A stretch of 9,517 nt of DNA from Bacteroidia bacterium. GTDB taxonomy: Bacteria > Bacteroidota > Bacteroidia > Cytophagales > Cyclobacteriaceae. Where the stretch lies: assembly GCA_016650355.1 (NCBI GenBank), contig JAENVX010000001.1, positions 1 through 9,517 of the forward strand, in the 5' to 3' direction. The notes under the pieces are model-generated. The model was not told the origin of the DNA and did not search any database. It saw only the letters and a list, made by a program, of their open reading frames with translations. Made by a program: the position numbers and the translations under genes. Positions 6,088 through 9,517 of this stretch are shown in pieces (the stretch's first letter is position 1; each line of letters starts with the position of its first letter).

Positions 6088-7074
6088 TTAATATTTAACA
6101 AGGCCCAAGACCTTCTTGCCCAAATCATTTAATTCTGAAGTGCCATATTTTTCCTGTTCCCATTTGCGTGGATCACCCGGAAAAGCATATCCATCTGGTG
6201 CGATACGATTTTTCCACGAGTTGATTCTCCATTGTTTTAATTCTTCGTTCTCCTCCTCTGCTGGCATCATAGAAATGTATTGGGCTATCCTTACTTTATC
6301 TTTGGATAGATTGGGGCGAATGCCATGTGGCTGTGTACTGTTGAAGATGAGCAAGTCACCGGCTTTTAATTTCACCTTCTCAAACTTACCTTCAAATCCA
6401 CTGGTATCGGGCTTGAAGCGATTACGATCTTCAGGTTGAGTCAATTTCCAGGTATCGTAGGTGCGATATAATTCAGGTATGCATTGAAACCCACCCATGT
6501 TCTCGTCATCCTGATCGGCCAGCGCCAATACACCTTGCACATTTTGAGGTTTGGTTTCAGGATCATAATCCCAATGAATAAAACCCTTGTATTCAAATCC
6601 TGGCCGAATGGGGAAGTTCAGGTTAGCACGATCAATAGTGACCCACAATTTTTCTGTTCCCCATATATCAACAAAAGCATCATACACACGCTGCATTTGC
6701 CTGTTGTTCCAAAGCATTTGATGATTGTACACTTCTACCATTCCAGTGCCCACAAGTTCTTTCATCTCCATGTCTGCACGCGGTTTGGTGTACCATGTTG
6801 ACGAGTCATTCTTGTCCTTTTCTTCAAACTCCCAAATAAAATCTGCAGTTGCAAGCGCTTGCTCCCTCGGCACAGCATTCTTTATTATTACATAACCGTT
6901 CTGTATCCAAAATGCCCAATCCCCCTCGCTTAAAATGCGCAACGGTTTTCCGTTTGACCGGTCATTCAATTTTATTTTGCTGCTCGTTGCTGTAGATGGA
7001 TTGCCCGGAATCTTCTTGTGGTTTTTGTTGGGGCTCTGCGTTGGAGCCATGGTCTTGTAGTTTTCCATTGACAT
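6088..7074 (-). CDS. Phytanoyl-CoA dioxygenase (PhyH)-like Fe(II)/2-oxoglutarate oxygenase
   Basis: A 328-residue protein. Residues 1-45 are a polar, low-complexity N-terminal tail rich in Lys, Asn, Ser and Pro. The conserved region starts at GDWAFWIQNGYVIIKNAVPREQ (51-72), the usual opening of PhyH proteins. The iron-binding facial triad is visible: His167 and Asp169 in GFIHWDYDP, and His250 in FNSTQPHGIRPN. Arg262 (DKVRIAQYI) is the likely 2-oxoglutarate-binding residue, 12 residues after the distal His. GGFQCIPELYR (194-204) is the typical MGG-x-x-x-x-PGSH-like stretch. Family members hydroxylate small molecules using O2, Fe(II) and 2-oxoglutarate; the substrate is unknown. Alternative starts at Met3 and Met9 exist. 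In Bacteroidota such genes often sit near Gfo/Idh oxidoreductases and sugar catabolism genes; one is found here 1.7 kb upstream on the same strand. Substrate assignment is not possible. Confidence 0.85.
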   Translation of the reverse strand: MSMENYKTMAPTQSPNKNHKKIPGNPSTATSSKIKLNDRSNGKPLRILSEGDWAFWIQNGYVIIKNAVPREQALATADFIWEFEEKDKNDSSTWYTKPRADMEMKELVGTGMVEVYNHQMLWNNRQMQRVYDAFVDIWGTEKLWVTIDRANLNFPIRPGFEYKGFIHWDYDPETKPQNVQGVLALADQDDENMGGFQCIPELYRTYDTWKLTQPEDRNRFKPDTSGFEGKFEKVKLKAGDLLIFNSTQPHGIRPNLSKDKVRIAQYISMMPAEEENEELKQWRINSWKNRIAPDGYAFPGDPRKWEQEKYGTSELNDLGKKVLGLVKY

Positions 7075-7213
7075 GAGGTTTAGTGCCGAATAATTTGATC
7101 GAAGTTAGTTTTAGTCTTACCTATTTCTACCTCACGATTGATATTTTTTTGAACGAAATTTTATCTTTTTCAAGATCGCGTTCGGTTAAGTTCAATTACA
7201 ACACGCACTCAAA

Positions 7214-7555
7214 TTATTTATTGATGCCGCAAATAATCTCTGACATTCCGTTTCCTGTCGGATCATAATCCACTCTGACTTCAAAAGATTGTTCAAGAAT
7301 TTGAACCTGGGAAATATTTCTTATGATGTATGCTCTCCAGCTTTCTTTTTGTCCGTTATATAGTTGCTCCGTAGTAGGTATGCGCCATGCAGAGAGCTGA
7401 AGATGTTTCCTGCTAAACTTTCCAATCAAGTAAGGCTCAACTACCCGCCAGTCTTTATGTGAAGTAGTGGTGTTTTCATACCAGAACCGAATCAGACTTT
7501 TAGATTCAATGGCTTGGCTTATAATTGATATGTTATCTTTTTCTGGAGGTGTCAA
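7214..7555 (-). CDS. Stand-alone WYL-domain protein
   Basis: The 113 residues from a TTG at 7555 match one WYL domain. The opening helix IISQAIESKSLIRFWYEN is followed by the conserved strand WRVVEPYLIGKFSRKHLQLSAW, which includes the Arg-x-Val-x-Pro element, and then WRAYIIRNISQVQILEQSF, the F-x-L-x-R-I equivalent. WYL domains are nucleotide- or ligand-sensing SH3-like modules, usually attached to a winged-helix DNA-binding domain, and are common regulators in defence loci. Here no helix-turn-helix is present, so the protein is either a lone sensor/partner or lacks an N-terminal part. The start is uncertain. The frame is open upstream as far as 7597 (a TGA lies at 7600-7598), and an AAGGAG at 7577-7582 suits a start near 7567, where only ATT is available. 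It follows the small lipoprotein by 26 bases and appears to be the last gene of the cassette. Confidence 0.7.
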   Translation of the reverse strand: MTPPEKDNISIISQAIESKSLIRFWYENTTTSHKDWRVVEPYLIGKFSRKHLQLSAWRIPTTEQLYNGQKESWRAYIIRNISQVQILEQSFEVRVDYDPTGNGMSEIICGINK

Positions 7556-7576
7556 TATAAAACTAATTTCAAAAGA

Positions 7577-7582
7577 CTCCTT
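7577..7582 (-). promoter_or_regulatory. Strong Shine-Dalgarno (AAGGAG) without a standard start at the right distance
   Basis: AAGGAG, overlapping the last base of the lipoprotein stop codon, is the best Shine-Dalgarno in the window. The TTG at 7555 lies 21 bases downstream, too far. ATT at 7567 is 9 bases downstream and in the WYL frame. TTG at 7572 is 4 bases downstream but opens only a six-codon frame. Confidence 0.5.
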
Positions 7583-7950
7583 TATTTCCCTTTTTTCTCA
7601 AGTTCAAGATAAGTAGAGGCATCATTTATGACACCACCCTTGATCCAGGCTTTGCCATTTATCTTCAATTTGCTATCAACAAATTTATAGTTACCATTGA
7701 TAATCAATATTTTTCCCTGATTAAGATTTATGTCTAGAATAATCTCTTTTTTTTGTTCACCAATTGACCACTTACCTCTATAGTCTTGCCAAGCCAATGT
7801 GTTATCACTGTCAAAATTAAATGAAGCTTTTCGAAAATCCACATTGTTTATTATGAACAAATTTGTTTCCCAATTTCCAATAATTTTATCTTCATCAGAG
7901 ATGCACCCAAAAACGAGAAAGGAGAATGATAACAATATAAAGATTTTCAT
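7582..7950 (-). CDS. Small lipoprotein, lipocalin-like
   Basis: A 122-residue secreted protein. Residues 1-15 form a hydrophobic signal sequence with lipobox LVFGC and lipidated Cys16. KIIGNWETN (23-31) resembles the G-x-W opening of lipocalin-like proteins. It is followed by alternating short beta strands (KASFNFDSDNTLAW, RGKWSIGEQ, KEIILDINLNQGKILIING, GNYKFVDSKLKING), consistent with a small beta barrel. The family assignment is tentative, and no catalytic site is seen. It lies 13 bases after the HEPN-like gene and is preceded by AAGGA (7961-7965) at 10 bases from the ATG, a good ribosome binding site that overlaps the upstream stop. The overlap points to co-transcription and coupling with the HEPN-like gene. 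Base composition is AT-rich like its two neighbours. Confidence 0.75.
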   Translation of the reverse strand: MKIFILLSFSFLVFGCISDEDKIIGNWETNLFIINNVDFRKASFNFDSDNTLAWQDYRGKWSIGEQKKEIILDINLNQGKILIINGNYKFVDSKLKINGKAWIKGGVINDASTYLELEKKGK

Positions 7951-7963
7951 ATTTTCTCTATCC

Positions 7964-8761
7964 TTAATTAATTATAACATTATTATTTTTTTCAAATTGA
8001 TAGATATTGATGATAAGCTGACCAAACAAATTACTCTGGAATCTATCAATGTAGCCTAAATCATTCTGAAGCATACAGATAACAGGCACCCAATTTTTAT
8101 ATTTTTCATCGAATTCAGTCCGCTCTTCAAAAGGCCATAAATAATTCCTACTGTTTCTAATTTCAAGGGGCAAGATTTGAATATTGTTTTCATCTTTCAT
8201 TGGAATTGGGAACCAGTTGTGAGCTAGATTGTTTCGAATGTTTAGAATTTCTACCACCTGCAGGTCATCAAAAAATTGATTATAAAATTGTTTTGTAGCA
8301 AACTCACTCTGTCTAACCTGACCCCAGTCTAAATAGTGTCTGACAAAACCCCTTTTATCATATTCTTTAGCAGCCTTAGGATGATTTATCAAATAAATTA
8401 GTCTAGCAAGGTTATCCAATAATATCCCAATGTGAAAGTAAAATTCCTTAACGGGTTTTGTAAATAGTATGTGTCCCCTTTTGTATTGATGCTTTTCCGC
8501 ATCCAAAAAAGCGAGATGAGTATTTCCCAAAGACGTAACTACTTCATAATGGGATTTTCCAAGTTCTCGATATGCTTGTTTAATCTTATCATCTATGGTT
8601 ATCTCAGCAGATAAGACGGATGAATCAATTCCAATGTTTATGGCATATCTGAATTTTGCCCAATTTTCTATTGACAGTTTGAGTGTGTCTCTGATTAAAG
8701 TTTCATTTTCATCAAGATCTTCATCAAGATAGTTGAATTGTGAAGGAATTGATCTTGCCAT
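7964..8761 (-). CDS. HEPN-like protein with RNxxxH motif (Cthe_2314-like?)
   Basis: The 265-residue protein is mostly helical by eye, with no signal sequence or membrane segment. The key feature is NIRNNLAHNW, in which Arg176 followed by Asn and then His181 fits the HEPN catalytic pattern R-N-x-x-x-H. It sits at the start of a helix after a segment rich in aromatic and acidic residues (FYNQFFDDLQVVEIL). A long helix with EFYFHIGILLDNLARLIYLI (106-125) is the likely partner helix. The layout recalls the HEPN group around Cthe_2314, but I cannot confirm the subgroup. HEPN proteins are metal-independent RNases in toxin-antitoxin, abortive infection and CRISPR effectors; inactive members also exist. 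The ATG at 8761 lies 24 bases after the Gfo/Idh stop, with no terminator between. Sampled GC content is 25-37%, well below the flanking metabolic genes. It may be an accessory RNase; no cognate MNT nucleotidyltransferase or antitoxin is recognisable beside it. Confidence 0.55.
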   Translation of the reverse strand: MARSIPSQFNYLDEDLDENETLIRDTLKLSIENWAKFRYAINIGIDSSVLSAEITIDDKIKQAYRELGKSHYEVVTSLGNTHLAFLDAEKHQYKRGHILFTKPVKEFYFHIGILLDNLARLIYLINHPKAAKEYDKRGFVRHYLDWGQVRQSEFATKQFYNQFFDDLQVVEILNIRNNLAHNWFPIPMKDENNIQILPLEIRNSRNYLWPFEERTEFDEKYKNWVPVICMLQNDLGYIDRFQSNLFGQLIINIYQFEKNNNVIIN

Positions 8762-8785
8762 TTTTTACTAATTCTGCGGTGGCAC

Positions 8786-9517
8786 TCACGACTCTATTCT
8801 TTCGAAAATTTTACCCGTCTTCTTATTTTTTAAAATCAATTTCTTGGCGCCATAGTGAGTTACTTCTTCCTTCACTAAGTAATGATCAGCATCGAATTCT
8901 ACTAAGTGAGCATCTTTGGTTACCCCAACTTTTCCTCTCCAGATATCAAGCTTTACAGGTTCCCATTGTTTAGTTTTGGCCGAGCGATAGGCTGCATCCA
9001 ATACGGAGTTGACTACATATCCATCATAGAAAGTTTCTTTAGGCTGCGTTCCTTTCTCCATGGAATTGAACATGTCCATAAACATATGGTTATAACCTAA
9101 TTCATTTAATTCATCACCAACCGGAAACAACCAGCCTTTGTCGCTCTCTGCTTTTTCCGATATATAGTTCGCTGCTTTTCCAGTAGTAAACATCTCAAAT
9201 CCAGTTCTAAGAAAACTGTTTATCCAAATTGTTCCCTCTGTGCCCATTACTTCATCGCGCAAATCCAAACCACCGCGAAAAGTCCAGCTAACTTCAAATT
9301 GACCTATAGCGCCATTCTCATATTTCACCATACCAATGGCGTGATCTTCAGCGTCAATTGGTTTTACTTGTGTGTCGGCCCAGCACATTACCTCAACAGG
9401 TCGGATGTCCTTACCAATATAACTGCGCGAAATTTCTACGCAATGGCAACCAAGATCGAGAATACAACCACCGCCAGCTTGTTCAATGTCCCAAAACCAA
9501 TCGCTGTGTGGGCCAGG
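8786..9517 (-). CDS. Gfo/Idh/MocA-family oxidoreductase, C-terminal part
   Basis: The reading frame is open to the window edge, so the gene begins beyond 9517; the ATG at 9388 is internal. About 243 residues are present. Right at the start is AGGGCILDLGCHCVEISRSYIG, the core of the family's C-terminal domain, with the Asp-x-x-x-His pair (DLGCH) that contributes to catalysis in inositol and sugar dehydrogenases. GAIGQFEVSWTFRGG and GTEGTIWINSF follow, matching the family's antiparallel sheet. A C-terminal extension of some 60 residues (LDIWRGKVGVTKDAHLVEFD onward) is less typical. The NAD(P)-binding Rossmann domain is outside the window. Members oxidise or reduce sugars, cyclitols or similar substrates; which one is unknown. 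It is upstream of the HEPN-like gene on the same strand and probably transcribes through it. Confidence 0.88.
   Translation of the reverse strand, partial: PGPHSDWFWDIEQAGGGCILDLGCHCVEISRSYIGKDIRPVEVMCWADTQVKPIDAEDHAIGMVKYENGAIGQFEVSWTFRGGLDLRDEVMGTEGTIWINSFLRTGFEMFTTGKAANYISEKAESDKGWLFPVGDELNELGYNHMFMDMFNSMEKGTQPKETFYDGYVVNSVLDAAYRSAKTKQWEPVKLDIWRGKVGVTKDAHLVEFDADHYLVKEEVTHYGAKKLILKNKKTGKIFERIES

Noticed and set aside
7140..7205. Inverted GAACG / CGTTC and TTGAAC / GTTCAA elements in the region before the PhyH gene as an operator.
   Set aside because: Arms of five or six bases with long unequal spacers in AT-rich DNA are not distinguishable from chance.
7201..8790. Short direct matches near the two edges of the AT-rich cassette (GCACTCA near 7205 and 8783; CTCACGA near 7132 and 8785), as possible target-site duplications.
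   Set aside because: Seven-base matches between regions of this size are expected by chance, and they are not placed symmetrically at the gene cassette ends.

Overview
The window looks like a stretch of a Bacteroidota chromosome, probably from a Cytophagales-like free-living member. The protein families and the candidate promoters suggest this: several starts are preceded by boxes resembling the Bacteroidota -7 element (TAnnTTTG), and clear Shine-Dalgarno sequences are few. The assignment is inferred from style, not from a marker gene. No rRNA, tRNA, CRISPR array or insertion sequence is visible, and no stretch longer than about 180 bases lacks a gene.

Left part (1-2139). The window opens inside the C-terminal end of an S9-family prolyl oligopeptidase-type peptidase. 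A type II VapBC toxin-antitoxin pair follows on the same strand (372-575 and 578-979). The toxin gene runs tail to tail into an RlmI-like rRNA cytosine methyltransferase on the minus strand (967-2139), and the two coding ends overlap by 13 bases.

Middle part (2140-6030), all plus strand. A lipoprotein built of MORN-type repeats has the best promoter in the window (2187-2218). Next comes a DegP/DegQ-type (HtrA) envelope protease with two PDZ domains. A 57-residue YodC/DUF2158-like protein starts 14 bases after it, and a near-perfect rho-independent terminator closes that unit at 4721-4747. A GT4-type glycosyltransferase (GTG start) follows as a separate unit.

Right part (6088-9517), all minus strand. 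In transcription order it holds a partial Gfo/Idh/MocA-type oxidoreductase, a 265-residue protein with an RNxxxH motif typical of HEPN ribonucleases, a small lipoprotein, a stand-alone WYL-domain protein, and a phytanoyl-CoA dioxygenase-like (PhyH) Fe(II)/2-oxoglutarate oxygenase. The Gfo/Idh and PhyH genes are around 45-48% GC in the lines I counted by hand. The three genes between them are clearly more AT-rich (about 25-37% in sampled lines) and tightly packed (gaps 24, 13 and 26 bases). I read this as a small accessory cassette inserted in a metabolic locus. A HEPN-like protein beside a WYL protein makes an RNA-targeting, defence-type function a reasonable guess, but it is unproven and is the most interesting item here.
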